Below, one piece after another: positions 55,127-63,661 of a DNA stretch of 64,000 nucleotides; within the stretch, counting starts at the first letter, position 1; every line of letters begins with the position of its first letter. A program made the position numbers and the translations under genes. This DNA is from Neoakkermansia glycaniphila (GTDB taxonomy: Bacteria; Verrucomicrobiota; Verrucomicrobiia; Verrucomicrobiales; Akkermansiaceae), in assembly GCF_001683795.1 (NCBI RefSeq), contig NZ_LIGX01000041.1, positions 239,910 to 303,909 on the forward strand, in the 5' to 3' direction. The notes beneath the pieces were generated by a model that ran no database searches, had not been told where the DNA came from, and saw only the letters and a program-made list of their open reading frames with translations.

Positions 55127-56553
55127 CCATGAAACGACGCCCGGGCCTTTTTCTCCTTGTTCCTCTTTCCTTGGCGTTCTGCCTGCCGTCCTGCCGGAGT
55201 ACGGAGCGGTTCGTACGTCCCCAAATGGATGTGCCCGAGGGAGCGGATGCCACGCAGGATGCGGCTTTGTCCATCCATACCCGGCCCCGGTGGTGGCAGG
55301 TATTTCACAGCAGCAATCTGGACAGGCTGGAGGAACGGGCGTTCCTGTACAACCGGGATCTCGCGCATGCGGCCGCCGTGGTGGACAAGGCTGCGGCGAT
55401 GGCGAGTGCGGAAGCGGCCGGAGAATTGCCCCAGGCTTCATTGAAGGCGGGCGCGGCACGGCAGGAATTGACGAAAGGTCAGCAGTATTCCCAGTCTCTT
55501 CCGGAGCGCGGGCGCGACCTGTGGCAGGCTTCAGGCATCCTTTCCTATGAGGTCGATCTGTGGGGCAAGCTGCGTATGCGCTCCGGTGCGGCGCAGGCCG
55601 ATCTGCTGGCCTCTGCGGCTGCAAGGGATGCCGTCTGGCTGCGCCTGTCGGCGGAAGTGGCTTCGGGGTATATCTCCGTATGCACATGGCAGGAGAAGTG
55701 CGATATTATCCGGCGTGTGCACGAATCCTACGAACAGACGTGTTCCATGTATGAAAAACGTTTCGAGCAGGGGCAGTACCCCGAGCTTGCCCTGCGCCGC
55801 GTGCAGGCCGAGCGTGACAAGACTCTGGCCCAGCTCCGGAAGGCGGAAAACGAATTGTCGAAGGCTGAGAGCATTCTGGCCGTCCTCGTCGGGGAAAGCC
55901 CGCGGGCGATCATCTCCGGCGGCAAGACGCGAGGACGGGAAGAGCTGCTGTCCATGACCCCGCCCGCCATCCCCGCAGGCATACCGGCCGATGTGATCGA
56001 CCGCCGCCCTGATATTTGCGAATGGGAAATGAGGCTTCGCGCCGCCCACGAGCGCAAGGAAGCCGCTCGCGCGGACCGTTATCCCTCTCTCGTGTTGACA
56101 GGGGAATTGGGCCATGTGAGTACTGCGCTGGAGGAGGTGCTGAACCAGCCGACGCGCTTGTACGATATTGGCGGCAGCATGCTACAAACATTGTTCGACG
56201 GCGGAAGAAAGAGGGCTGCCCTCGATGCCGCATCAGCTGAATATAAAGCGACCGAAGCAGCCTACGAACAGTCCGTGCTGGTAGCCTTCCGGGAAATACG
56301 GGATGCTCTCGTCGAACGCCGGCAGGGCGCGGCCATCTATGATGCGACGAAGAGCGAGGTCGATTGTCTCCGGCGAAGCTGGGATATTGCTTCCAGGCAG
56401 TACGATGCGGGGTATATCGGCCTGATGGATGCGCTCGACACGCATCGCAGCCTGTTGAACGGGGAGCTGGAAATGGCCGATGCGGAGGAAATGCGCCTGA
56501 ATGCCGTCGTCAAGCTGTGCAAGGCTCTGGGTGGCGGCTGGAAAGGCTCCTGA
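55123..56553 (+). CDS. Outer-membrane efflux lipoprotein, NodT/OprM-like
   Basis: A 476-residue TolC-family channel. The signal ends LPSC (Cys near residue 23), so it is a lipoprotein of the OprM/NodT type. Two repeats of coiled-coil/beta-strand form the barrel and tunnel: HSSNLDRLEERAFLYNRDLAHAAAVVDKAAAMASAEAAGELPQ and the later SYEQTCSMYEKRFEQGQYPELALRRVQAERDKTLAQL; RRPDICEWEMRLRAAHERKEAARADRYPSLVLTGELG is the second repeat. It completes a three-part pump with the HlyD and MFS proteins; ATG overlaps the MFS stop (ATGA). A second ATG at 55129 is also possible. Confidence 0.92.
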   Translation: MTMKRRPGLFLLVPLSLAFCLPSCRSTERFVRPQMDVPEGADATQDAALSIHTRPRWWQVFHSSNLDRLEERAFLYNRDLAHAAAVVDKAAAMASAEAAGELPQASLKAGAARQELTKGQQYSQSLPERGRDLWQASGILSYEVDLWGKLRMRSGAAQADLLASAAARDAVWLRLSAEVASGYISVCTWQEKCDIIRRVHESYEQTCSMYEKRFEQGQYPELALRRVQAERDKTLAQLRKAENELSKAESILAVLVGESPRAIISGGKTRGREELLSMTPPAIPAGIPADVIDRRPDICEWEMRLRAAHERKEAARADRYPSLVLTGELGHVSTALEEVLNQPTRLYDIGGSMLQTLFDGGRKRAALDAASAEYKATEAAYEQSVLVAFREIRDALVERRQGAAIYDATKSEVDCLRRSWDIASRQYDAGYIGLMDALDTHRSLLNGELEMADAEEMRLNAVVKLCKALGGGWKGS

Positions 56554-56559
56554 CCTTCC

Positions 56560-56583
56560 AACCGTGCTTTCGGACGGTTTTCT
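56560..56583 (+). terminator. Terminator of the efflux operon
   Basis: AACCGT-8 nt-ACGGTT followed by TTC, 6 bp after the OMP stop. Confidence 0.6.
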
Positions 56584-56616
56584 GAGGCAAAATGTCGCAT
56601 TTCATGAAAATAATGC

Positions 56617-56645
56617 TTGCAAAAACGGAGTAAATACGGTGTAAT
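56617..56645 (+). promoter_or_regulatory. tRNA-Lys promoter
   Basis: TTGCAA (56617-56622), 17-bp spacer, TGTAAT (56640-56645), 25 nt before the tRNA. Confidence 0.7.
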
Positions 56646-56670
56646 CTCCCCGCTCCATGTGAGTCAGTGC

Positions 56671-56746
56671 TTGGATAGCTCAGTTGGTAGAGCAGTAGAC
56701 TTTTAATCTATTGGTCCCGGGTTCGAGTCCCGGTCCAAGTACCATT
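56671..56746 (+). tRNA. tRNA-Lys (anticodon TTT)
   Basis: Acceptor GCTTGGA pairs with TCCAAGT, D stem GCTC/GAGC, anticodon stem GTAGA/TCTAT with loop CTTTTAA (anticodon TTT), T stem CCGGG/CCCGG with loop TTCGAGT, encoded CCA end. Reads AAA and AAG. Confidence 0.96.
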
Positions 56747-56750
56747 ATAA

Positions 56751-56785
56751 AGCCCCGTCAGCTCAACTGCTTGCGGGGCTTTTCC
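56751..56785 (+). terminator. tRNA-Lys terminator
   Basis: AAAGCCCCG and CGGGGCTTT with a 16-nt loop followed by TTCC. Confidence 0.8.
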
Positions 56786-56829
56786 TTGTATCGGCGCATC
56801 CTTGCCGACTTACCCCTTCCAACGATACC

Positions 56830-57282
56830 ATGAAACGTTCCATTCTGCCGAGCGCCATTGCACTCTTTGTTTTTGCCGTGTTCCTGTGCATCAAGTTCGA
56901 TGCCTTCTGGAGAGTATCCGTCATGATGACGGCATGGAGTACTGCCGATTCTTCCGAAAGTGCATGCAATACGTTTGAATCCGGTATCAGCAACAGGACT
57001 GCTGTTGAAAGATTCGAGCTTGTTGCGCGGCAATACTTCGAACAATATCCGGATACGGAGATTGCCGTTTATATGGATATGCTCGGATTTCCTTCGTTTG
57101 TCCTGCAGCGTAGGGATCCGCAAACCGGGCGGTATTTTTCTTGCAGCTTCATTGAAAGAAACGATTCAAGAAGTGTTCTTTTTGAGCATTCATCGGAAAA
57201 GAAGCAGATCGATGAAGGGAAGGTCGATACTTTTCAAACGGTTGATGCATGCCTGCAATTTCTGGCATCGCGTAAGGATTGA
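56830..57282 (+). CDS. Membrane-anchored small protein, tandem duplicate 1
   Basis: A 150-residue protein with an N-terminal signal or anchor (MKRSILPSAIALFVFAVFLCIKFDAFW) and a short soluble body (SNRTAVERFELVARQYFEQYPDTEIAVYMDMLGFPSFVLQRRDPQTGRYFSC). It is about 60 percent identical by eye to the next gene (57361-57822), including VERFE.VARQYF..YPDTE.A.Y, VLQRR...TGRYF.C and FEHSSEK. No family recognised. The promoter region TTGTAT-17-CTTACC is also duplicated. Confidence 0.75.
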   Translation: MKRSILPSAIALFVFAVFLCIKFDAFWRVSVMMTAWSTADSSESACNTFESGISNRTAVERFELVARQYFEQYPDTEIAVYMDMLGFPSFVLQRRDPQTGRYFSCSFIERNDSRSVLFEHSSEKKQIDEGKVDTFQTVDACLQFLASRKD

Positions 57283-57360
57283 TCATCGGTCTGTTTTCAC
57301 ATAGGAGCTTTTCCTTGCATCGGCATGTGTTTGTCGGCATACTCAAACGCGACGATATCC

Positions 57361-57822
57361 ATGAAACGTTCCATTCTGACGATTTTTGTTTCGGCCTTGT
57401 CTTTTGCTCTGGCTGTATTCTGTTTTATTTATTATGACTGTTTTTGGAGGACCTCCATTTTGTTGACGGCGTGGAGTGGCTTCGATGATTCTTCAAGTTC
57501 GTGCAATACTTTTACTTCCGAAATCAGTGCTAGGACGGTGGTTGAAAGATTCGAGATGGTTGCGCGGCAATATTTTGCCAAGTACCCCGATACGGAGATG
57601 GCTATCTATGAGGATTCGATAACGTTTCCCTCACTTGTCTTGCAGCGACGGAATGCTCGAACAGGGCGGTATTTTTATTGCTGCTTCTATGAGGCGAATG
57701 ATTCGATCGGAGTCTATTTCGAACATTCATCGGAAAAATGGCAGAATCATAACCAAAAGGTTCAAGACCTTCAGACGGTTGATGAATGTATACGCTGGGT
57801 GGCCCTTTTTTCCGAACGGTAG
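57361..57822 (+). CDS. Membrane-anchored small protein, tandem duplicate 2
   Basis: A 153-residue paralog of 56830-57282 with an N-terminal hydrophobic segment (MKRSILTIFVSALSFALAVFCFIYYDCFW) and the same conserved body (ARTVVERFEMVARQYFAKYPDTEMAIY, VLQRRNARTGRYFYCCFYEANDS, FEHSSEKW). Start 57361 is preferred over 57325 because it matches the paralog start and the upstream sequence. A TTGCAT-17-CATACT promoter lies 17 nt before it. Function unknown. Confidence 0.75.
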   Translation: MKRSILTIFVSALSFALAVFCFIYYDCFWRTSILLTAWSGFDDSSSSCNTFTSEISARTVVERFEMVARQYFAKYPDTEMAIYEDSITFPSLVLQRRNARTGRYFYCCFYEANDSIGVYFEHSSEKWQNHNQKVQDLQTVDECIRWVALFSER

Positions 57823-57865
57823 CATGGCCGGGCGCCGGGCGATGTGGACCCTGCTTTAAAGATGA

Positions 57866-57894
57866 ACGGGAGCCGCTGCAAGAGAGGCTCCCGT
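57866..57894. terminator. Bidirectional hairpin terminator
   Basis: ACGGGAGCC and GGCTCCCGT pair across 11 nt between the convergent duplicate gene and SPFH gene. Confidence 0.75.
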
Positions 57895-57922
57895 TTGTGT
57901 CGGATGGAATGGATGGCGGCGG

Positions 57923-58993
57923 TTATTTGTTTTCCGCCTTGTCGAGGTTGAGGATGCCGAGGACGGACATGTTGCCATCGGCGTCCTTGCCGGAGGGGAG
58001 GTAGACTTTGGCGTTGTTGAGCATGTTGTCGTAGGCTTTGGCTCGGAGGACGTTCGGTCCCATGGCCTTTTCCTTGAGTTCGAGGCCTTCCGCTTCTGCC
58101 TTGGCCATTTGGAGGGCTGCGGCGGCTTTGGCCCGGCCCTGCATTTCGATGACTTTCGCTTCGGCTTCGCCGCGGGCAAGGTTGGCTTCGGCTTCTTTGC
58201 GGGCGAGTTCCATTTTCATGGCGCCTTCGGCTTCGCCCTGTGCTTTTTGGATGGCGATTTGTTTCTGGGCGATTTCGAGTTCGGTGGCCTTGCGTTCGTT
58301 TTCCTGCGTGGTCTGGACTTTTTTCACGACGGATTCGATGATGGCAGCCGGAGGGTTGGTTTCCCCGACGGCGACGGAGTCGATGATGAAGGGGGTGTTG
58401 TGGAGTTTTTTGCTGAGCTGCTGGAAGACGTGGTCGGAGATTTCCTGCAGGCTGCCGGAGGCGTCGAGGGCGTTGTATTTGCTGAGTTCGGCGCGGACGG
58501 CAGTGCGGAAGGGCTGCTGGATGAAGTTGTTGTAGGCGAAGAGCATGATTTCGTCGGCGACTTCGTCGTCATTCCTGCCGGAGCTTTGGGCGATGCCGCC
58601 GAAGTCTTCCATGAATTCCTTGACCTTTTTCGGGTCGAGGCGGTAGACGAGGGAGGCGGTGCAGGAGATGGGGAGTTTGTCCTTGCCGAGGACGGCTCCG
58701 CCGTTTTGCGCGTCGAATTTTTCGACGGTCGTGTCCGGGGTGATGGATACTTTGCTGACTTCCTGCCGCCAGACCCATCCGGTGGAGGAGGGGCCGACGA
58801 GGATGCCTACGAATTTGTTCTGCCCGAAGATGGGTTTTTCGTAGACGTATCCGGCGAAGCCGGAGAGGACGCGTTTGTTGCCCATGTTGGCGCCGAGGAA
58901 GATGGCAAGGGCGATGAGGGCGGCGAGGATGATGCCTCCGATGACGAGGGTGCGGCTGAAGTAGCCTGTGGTTTTGGTGTCGTATGTGGCCAT
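57923..58993 (-). CDS. SPFH/Band 7 domain protein (stomatin/prohibitin-like)
   Basis: A 356-residue protein with one N-terminal TM (LVIGGIILAALIALAIFLGANM) and an SPFH domain (about 60-230; PISCTASLVYRLDPKKVKEFMEDFG, VRAELSKYNALDASGSLQEISDHVFQQL), then a long Ala/Glu/Lys-rich coiled coil (QTTQENERKATELEIAQKQIAIQKAQGEAEGAMKMELARKEAEANLARGEAEAKVIEMQGRAKAAAALQMAKAEAEGL) and a short tail. Such proteins oligomerise in functional membrane microdomains. Start 58993; promoter TTGCCA-17-CATACT at 59048-59076. No NfeD or peptidase partner adjacent. Confidence 0.9.
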   Translation of the reverse strand: MATYDTKTTGYFSRTLVIGGIILAALIALAIFLGANMGNKRVLSGFAGYVYEKPIFGQNKFVGILVGPSSTGWVWRQEVSKVSITPDTTVEKFDAQNGGAVLGKDKLPISCTASLVYRLDPKKVKEFMEDFGGIAQSSGRNDDEVADEIMLFAYNNFIQQPFRTAVRAELSKYNALDASGSLQEISDHVFQQLSKKLHNTPFIIDSVAVGETNPPAAIIESVVKKVQTTQENERKATELEIAQKQIAIQKAQGEAEGAMKMELARKEAEANLARGEAEAKVIEMQGRAKAAAALQMAKAEAEGLELKEKAMGPNVLRAKAYDNMLNNAKVYLPSGKDADGNMSVLGILNLDKAENK

Positions 58994-59047
58994 ATGCGTG
59001 ATGGTCGGTATGGGGTGGGGTGCGCGTGGTTGAATGTGCGCGGTGGA

Positions 59048-59076
59048 AGTATGCCTTGCTGCGGGAGGTATGGCAA
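59048..59076 (-). promoter_or_regulatory. SPFH gene promoter
   Basis: Minus strand TTGCCA (59076-59071), 17-bp spacer, CATACT (59053-59048), about 54 nt before ATG at 58993. Confidence 0.55.
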
Positions 59077-59120
59077 TCTTCAAGTGGGGCGGTATGCGGT
59101 TAAACGGCCCGCCCCATGCA

Positions 59121-59154
59121 AAAAACTCTCCTTCCCGTGAAGGAAGGAGAGTTT
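59121..59154 (-). terminator. ppdK terminator
   Basis: AACTCTCCTTCC and GGAAGGAGAGTT pair across 6 nt and lead into TTTT on the minus strand, 26 bp after the stop. Confidence 0.9.
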
Positions 59155-59179
59155 GAAGAGCGGTTGCTCAAGCTTCAGG

Positions 59180-61921
59180 TCAGGCTTGTTCCAGAGCGGC
59201 CTGCGCAGCGGCGAGGCGAGCGGTGGGCACGCGGTAGGGCGAGCAGCTGACGTAGGTGAGGCCGAGTTTGTTGCAGAACTTGACGGAGGCGGGGTCGCCA
59301 CCGTGTTCGCCGCAGATGCCGAGCTTGATGTCCGGGCGGGTCTTGCGGCCGAGTTCAACGGCGATTTCCATGAGTTTGCCGACGCCTTCCTGATCGATGG
59401 AGGCGAAGACGTTCGTTTTGACGATTTCGAGGTCCTGGTACTTCGGAAGGAAGGCGCCCGAGTCGTCGCGGCTCATGCCGAGGCCGGTCTGGGTGAGGTC
59501 GTTCGTTCCGAAGGAGAAGAATTCGGCGGTTTCCGCGATCTGGTCGGCGGTGACAGCCGCACGCGGGATTTCGATCATGGTACCGACAAGGTATTTGATG
59601 GTTTTGCCCTTTTCTTCGAATACCTGAGCGGCGACTTTGTCGATGACGGCTTTCTGGATGTCGAGTTCTTTCTTGAAGGCGACGAGGGGTACCATGATTT
59701 CCGGCACGACTTCGAAGCCTTCTTCTTCGGTCACTTCGATGGCGGCTTCGATGATGGCGCGAGCCTGCATTTCGGTGATTTCGGGGTAGGCGATGCCGAG
59801 GCGGCAGCCGCGGTGGCCGAGCATGGGATTGAATTCATGGAGTTCCGAGACGCGGCGCATGATGTCTTCGACGCGAAGTTCGAATTTTTCTGCGAGGTCG
59901 CGTTGCTGTTCCTTGGTCTGGGGAAGGAATTCGTGGAGGGGCGGGTCGAGGAGGCGGACAGTGGCCGGGAGGCCCTTGAGCGCCTTGAAAATGCCCTTGA
60001 AGTCGCTCTTCTGGAAGGGAAGGAGCTTGTTGATGGCTGCCACGCGGTCAACCTTCTTGGTGGCGAGGATCATCTGGCGGACGAAGTCGATGCGGTCGCC
60101 TTCGAAGAACATGTGTTCGGTGCGGCAGAGGCCGATGCCTGTGGCTCCGAACGCGATGGCGGCTTCAGCCTGCGAGGGGGAGTCCGCGTTGGTGCGGACG
60201 CTCATGCGCGTGGCCTGGCTGCACCAGTCCATGAGCTTGGCGAAGTTCTGGTAGGCGCGGCTCTGTTCGGGGGCAAGGGTTTTGTCGATGAGCACCTGGA
60301 TGATTTCGGAAGGAGCGGTGTCGACCTTGCCGAGGTAGACGAGGCCGGTGGTGCCGTCGATGGAGAGGTAGTCGCCTTCCTTGACGGTTTCGCCGTTGAC
60401 GGTGATGGTGCGGGCCGCGTAGTCGATGTTGAGGGCATCGGCGCCGCAGACGCAGACCTTGCCCATCTGGCGGGCGACGAGGGCCGCGTGGGAGGAGACG
60501 CCGCCGCGTGCGGTGAGGATGCCTTCGGCCGCGATCATGCCGCGAAGGTCTTCGGGCGATGTTTCGAGGCGGACAAGAAGGACTTTTTCACCGCGGTCGG
60601 CTGCTTCGACGCAGCGTTCGGCATTGAGGTAGACGCGTCCGGAGGCTGCGCCGGGGCCAGCGGGGAGGCCGTGGGCGATTTGCTTGGCTTCCTTGATGGC
60701 GTTGCCGCTGAAGATGGGGGTGAGGAGCTGGTCCACCTGGTCGGCGGGGATGCGCTTGACGGCGGTCTGCCAGTCGATGAGGCCTTCTTCGACCATTTCG
60801 CAGGCGATGCGGAAGGCGGCGACGCCGGTGCGCTTGCCGTTGCGGGTCTGGAGCATCCATACCTTGCGGTCCTGAATGGTGAATTCGAAGTCCTGCATGT
60901 CGTGGAAGTGCTGTTCCAGCGTCTGGCGGATTTCGCTGAGGGTGGCGTGAGCCGCGGGCATGACGTTGGCGAGTTCTGCCACAGGATCGGGGGTGCGGAC
61001 GCCTGCAACGACGTCTTCGCCCTGCGCGTTCATGAGGAATTCGCCGTAGAAGACGTTTTCGCCGGAAGCGGGGTTGCGGGTGAAGGCGACGCCGGAACCG
61101 GATTCGTCACCGGTGTTGCCGAAGACCATGGCCTGGACGTTGACGGCGGTACCCCATTCGGACGGGATGCCGTATTTCTGGCGGTAGACGTTGGCGCGGT
61201 CGTTGTTCCAGGAACCGAAGACGGCTCCGATGGCTCCCTGAAGCTGTTCCCACGGGCAGACGGGGAATTCGTGGCCGGTACGCTCGGCGACGAGGGCCTT
61301 GAAGCGTTTGACAAGTTCCTGCGAGTCTTCGGCGGTCATGTCGGAGTCGAGGATGTCCTTGCCGTAGCGTTCGTGCTTGAGGTTTTCGATGACGGTTTCG
61401 AAGGGTTCGTGGTCTTCGCCCGGAAGTTTCTGAACGCCGAGGACGACGTCGCCGTACATCTGGATGAAGCGGCGGTAGCAGTCCCATGCGAAGCGGGGGT
61501 TCTGCGTGGCGTCTGCCATGGCGACGACGGTTTCGTCGTTGAGGCCGAGGTTGAGGATGGTGTCCATCATGCCGGGCATGGATTCGCGTGCGCCGGAGCG
61601 GACGGAGACGAGGAGGGGCATGGCCTTGGTGTCGCCGAATTTGTTGCCGACGATTTCTTCCATTTTGGCGATGCCTGCCTTGATGTCGTTGTCAAGAGTG
61701 CAGGGGTAGGTGCGGCCATGGGCGTAGTAGTAGGTGCAGACTTCCGTGGTGATGGTGAAGCCTGGAGGCACCGGGAGGCCGATGCGTGCCATTTCGGCGA
61801 GGTTGGCGCCTTTGCCGCCAAGGAGATTTTTCATAGTGCCGTTACCGTCGGCGGTCCCTCCGCCGAAGGAATAGACGATTTTGTCGGGCGTTGCGCTGCA
61901 TGCGCAGGTTGTGTTAGACAT
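59180..61921 (-). CDS. ppdK: Pyruvate, phosphate dikinase
   Basis: A 913-residue enzyme that interconverts pyruvate, ATP and Pi with phosphoenolpyruvate, AMP and PPi; in anaerobes it often works in the glycolytic direction or for gluconeogenesis. The N-terminal ATP-grasp part ([28 protein letters not shown]), the swivelling phosphohistidine domain with [16 protein letters not shown] (His478), and the C-terminal PEP-binding TIM barrel ([31 protein letters not shown]) are all present. Length is normal for the family. Consensus promoter at 61985-62013. Confidence 0.97.
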   Translation of the reverse strand: MSNTTCACSATPDKIVYSFGGGTADGNGTMKNLLGGKGANLAEMARIGLPVPPGFTITTEVCTYYYAHGRTYPCTLDNDIKAGIAKMEEIVGNKFGDTKAMPLLVSVRSGARESMPGMMDTILNLGLNDETVVAMADATQNPRFAWDCYRRFIQMYGDVVLGVQKLPGEDHEPFETVIENLKHERYGKDILDSDMTAEDSQELVKRFKALVAERTGHEFPVCPWEQLQGAIGAVFGSWNNDRANVYRQKYGIPSEWGTAVNVQAMVFGNTGDESGSGVAFTRNPASGENVFYGEFLMNAQGEDVVAGVRTPDPVAELANVMPAAHATLSEIRQTLEQHFHDMQDFEFTIQDRKVWMLQTRNGKRTGVAAFRIACEMVEEGLIDWQTAVKRIPADQVDQLLTPIFSGNAIKEAKQIAHGLPAGPGAASGRVYLNAERCVEAADRGEKVLLVRLETSPEDLRGMIAAEGILTARGGVSSHAALVARQMGKVCVCGADALNIDYAARTITVNGETVKEGDYLSIDGTTGLVYLGKVDTAPSEIIQVLIDKTLAPEQSRAYQNFAKLMDWCSQATRMSVRTNADSPSQAEAAIAFGATGIGLCRTEHMFFEGDRIDFVRQMILATKKVDRVAAINKLLPFQKSDFKGIFKALKGLPATVRLLDPPLHEFLPQTKEQQRDLAEKFELRVEDIMRRVSELHEFNPMLGHRGCRLGIAYPEITEMQARAIIEAAIEVTEEEGFEVVPEIMVPLVAFKKELDIQKAVIDKVAAQVFEEKGKTIKYLVGTMIEIPRAAVTADQIAETAEFFSFGTNDLTQTGLGMSRDDSGAFLPKYQDLEIVKTNVFASIDQEGVGKLMEIAVELGRKTRPDIKLGICGEHGGDPASVKFCNKLGLTYVSCSPYRVPTARLAAAQAALEQA

Positions 61922-61984
61922 ATGTGTGTGTTAATCAGTGGATTGCGTACAAGTGTGCAGCGTGGTGCCGCACACGGGAAAGGA

Positions 61985-62013
61985 AGGATACTCTCGGGTA
62001 GGTAGGTTGTCAA
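61985..62013 (-). promoter_or_regulatory. ppdK promoter
   Basis: Minus strand TTGACA (62013-62008), 17-bp spacer, TATCCT (61990-61985); leader about 57 nt to ATG at 61921. Confidence 0.75.
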
Positions 62014-62043
62014 GCCGCTAAGGTGTCTTCTCTGTTCCTGCCG

Positions 62044-62076
62044 AAAGAAAAAGGACCGACGCTCGTGAGAGTCGGT
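62044..62076 (-). terminator. Terminator of the Sel1-repeat gene
   Basis: ACCGAC and GTCGGT form a stem followed by CCTTTTTCTTTC on the minus strand. A second perfect 10-bp hairpin, GCGGAATGCC-4 nt-GGCATTCCGC, lies just before it at 62092-62115. Confidence 0.7.
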
Positions 62077-62139
62077 TGTCCGTTCCCGTTTGCGGAATGC
62101 CGTATGGCATTCCGCGGTTGGAAGAGGGCTGCGCGATGG

Positions 62140-63603
62140 CTATGGTTTCGGCTGCTCCGCCGCTTTTTTGGCGGCTTCGGCATCCAGCGCGAGGCTTTGT
62201 TTGTTGAGCCGGGCGACAATGAATAGCGGGATGATGCAGATGATGATGACGAGAGGAATGCCGGCCCAGAGCATGAGGTTTTTGTAGAATGCGCTGGTTT
62301 TGTCTCCCCGTTCTGCGCCGATGCTCCACCATTTGTATGCGCGCAACGGGTTCCACGGCTGGGAGGAGCCGGGCAGGAGGTGGAGCAGGCCGCGGCGCGC
62401 CATGGCGGCGGGCACTCCGCGTTCGGAGGCGATGTAGTACCATGTGTCCGCCAGCTCCTTGTTTCCTTGGTCGTCGTAGTAGAGTGCGAGCGCATGGGCG
62501 GCGGCGGCTCCGGGAGCGTCGCCGTAGGTGTTGGCTGCGAGAGTGAGCATGTCGACCGCTTTTTTCTCATCCCTGGCCGTGCCGATGCCTCTCATGTACA
62601 TGTCGGCGGCGTCGAGCAGAGCAGGGCCGTAGCCGAAGGAGGCAAGCTGCTCGGTGCAGGCGAGGGCTTTGGCCGGATCTTTTTCAATGCCTTCTCCCGA
62701 GAGGTAGGCTTTGCCGAGGAGGTAGATGGCCGCGGGGTGGTTCCGGGCGGCAGCCTGCTGGAGGTATTTGACGCTGAGCGTGAGGTCCTGTGGTACGCCG
62801 CGGCCCGCCTTGTAGTTGGCTGCGAGCATCATCATGGCGTCGATGCTTCCGAGTTCCGCTCCCTTGCGGTACCATGCGAGAGCCTGTTCGGGAGAGGCTT
62901 CGCATCCGGTTCCCTGTTCGTACATGCGGGCGACGCGGTAGGCGGCGTGGACATGGCCTTTATCCGCTGCCTGCCGCATGTGGGCGAGGGCTTGTGCGGG
63001 TGCGGCTTCCGCGCCGAGTCCGTCGCGTTCCATGATAGCCAGCCAATACAAATCTTCCGAAGCGGCCTTTTCGGCATTCTGCACGAGGGCACCGAGAGAT
63101 TGGCGGGCTTTGGCATACCATTGTTTCGCCTGTTCGGTTTCCTTGGGGCCGCCGTAGCCTTTTTCCATCATGCGGGCAATCTGGTATTGGCTGGCGGCGT
63201 GTCCTGCTTCTGCCGCCTTGAGCCACCATTTACGGCTTTCGGTGGCGTTCGGCAGGATGCTGAGGGTCATGTTGCCGAGGAGGTAGAGGCTGCCGAGGTC
63301 GATCATGGCGGCAGTATCGTTTTTCTCGGCTTTTTCCCGGAGGATCTGCTGGTATTTTTCTCCCCATTGGCCGGCCTCGATGCCTTTTTCCTGCGCTGCA
63401 TAACGGATGCCGAGATCCATGGCGGCTTTGGCGTCGCCTTTGTTGGCAGCCTGTTCGAGGGCTTCCATTTTCTGGATTTCTTCCGGCGGTAAGGCTTCGG
63501 TTGCAGCCGGAGCGGAGGGGGGGGGGGTGTTTGGTGTGGTGGTTTCCGCCTGCAAAAGGTTGGCGCCTTGCAGGAGGAAGAGTGCTGTGAGCAATGTTTT
63601 CAT
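62140..63603 (-). CDS. Secreted Sel1-repeat protein with a C-terminal membrane segment
   Basis: A 487-residue protein with a signal peptide (MKTLLTALFLLQGANLLQA) and about eight Sel1-like (TPR-type) repeats, e.g. AAEAGHAASQYQIARMMEKGYGG, AADKGHVHAAYRVARMYEQGTG, GAELGSIDAMMMLAANYKAGRG, ARNHPAAIYLLGKAYLSGEG. A TM near the C-terminus (LWAGIPLVIIICIIPLFIVARL) anchors it, with a short basic tail. Sel1 proteins act as scaffolds. Codons 26-29 contain an 11-C homopolymer, directly after the signal peptide, so the gene could switch by slippage. Start at 63603. Confidence 0.85.
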   Translation of the reverse strand: MKTLLTALFLLQGANLLQAETTTPNTPPPSAPAATEALPPEEIQKMEALEQAANKGDAKAAMDLGIRYAAQEKGIEAGQWGEKYQQILREKAEKNDTAAMIDLGSLYLLGNMTLSILPNATESRKWWLKAAEAGHAASQYQIARMMEKGYGGPKETEQAKQWYAKARQSLGALVQNAEKAASEDLYWLAIMERDGLGAEAAPAQALAHMRQAADKGHVHAAYRVARMYEQGTGCEASPEQALAWYRKGAELGSIDAMMMLAANYKAGRGVPQDLTLSVKYLQQAAARNHPAAIYLLGKAYLSGEGIEKDPAKALACTEQLASFGYGPALLDAADMYMRGIGTARDEKKAVDMLTLAANTYGDAPGAAAAHALALYYDDQGNKELADTWYYIASERGVPAAMARRGLLHLLPGSSQPWNPLRAYKWWSIGAERGDKTSAFYKNLMLWAGIPLVIIICIIPLFIVARLNKQSLALDAEAAKKAAEQPKP

Positions 63604-63608
63604 GGCAA

Positions 63609-63644
63609 GGGAAGAAAAGGCCCGAAGACGGTGTGTCTTCGGGC
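63609..63644 (-). terminator. Terminator of the truncated repeat gene
   Basis: GCCCGAAGAC-5 nt-GTCTTCGGGC followed by CTTTTCTTCCC on the minus strand, 18 bp after the stop. Confidence 0.85.
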
Positions 63645-63661
63645 TGTTGGTGCGGTGAGGT

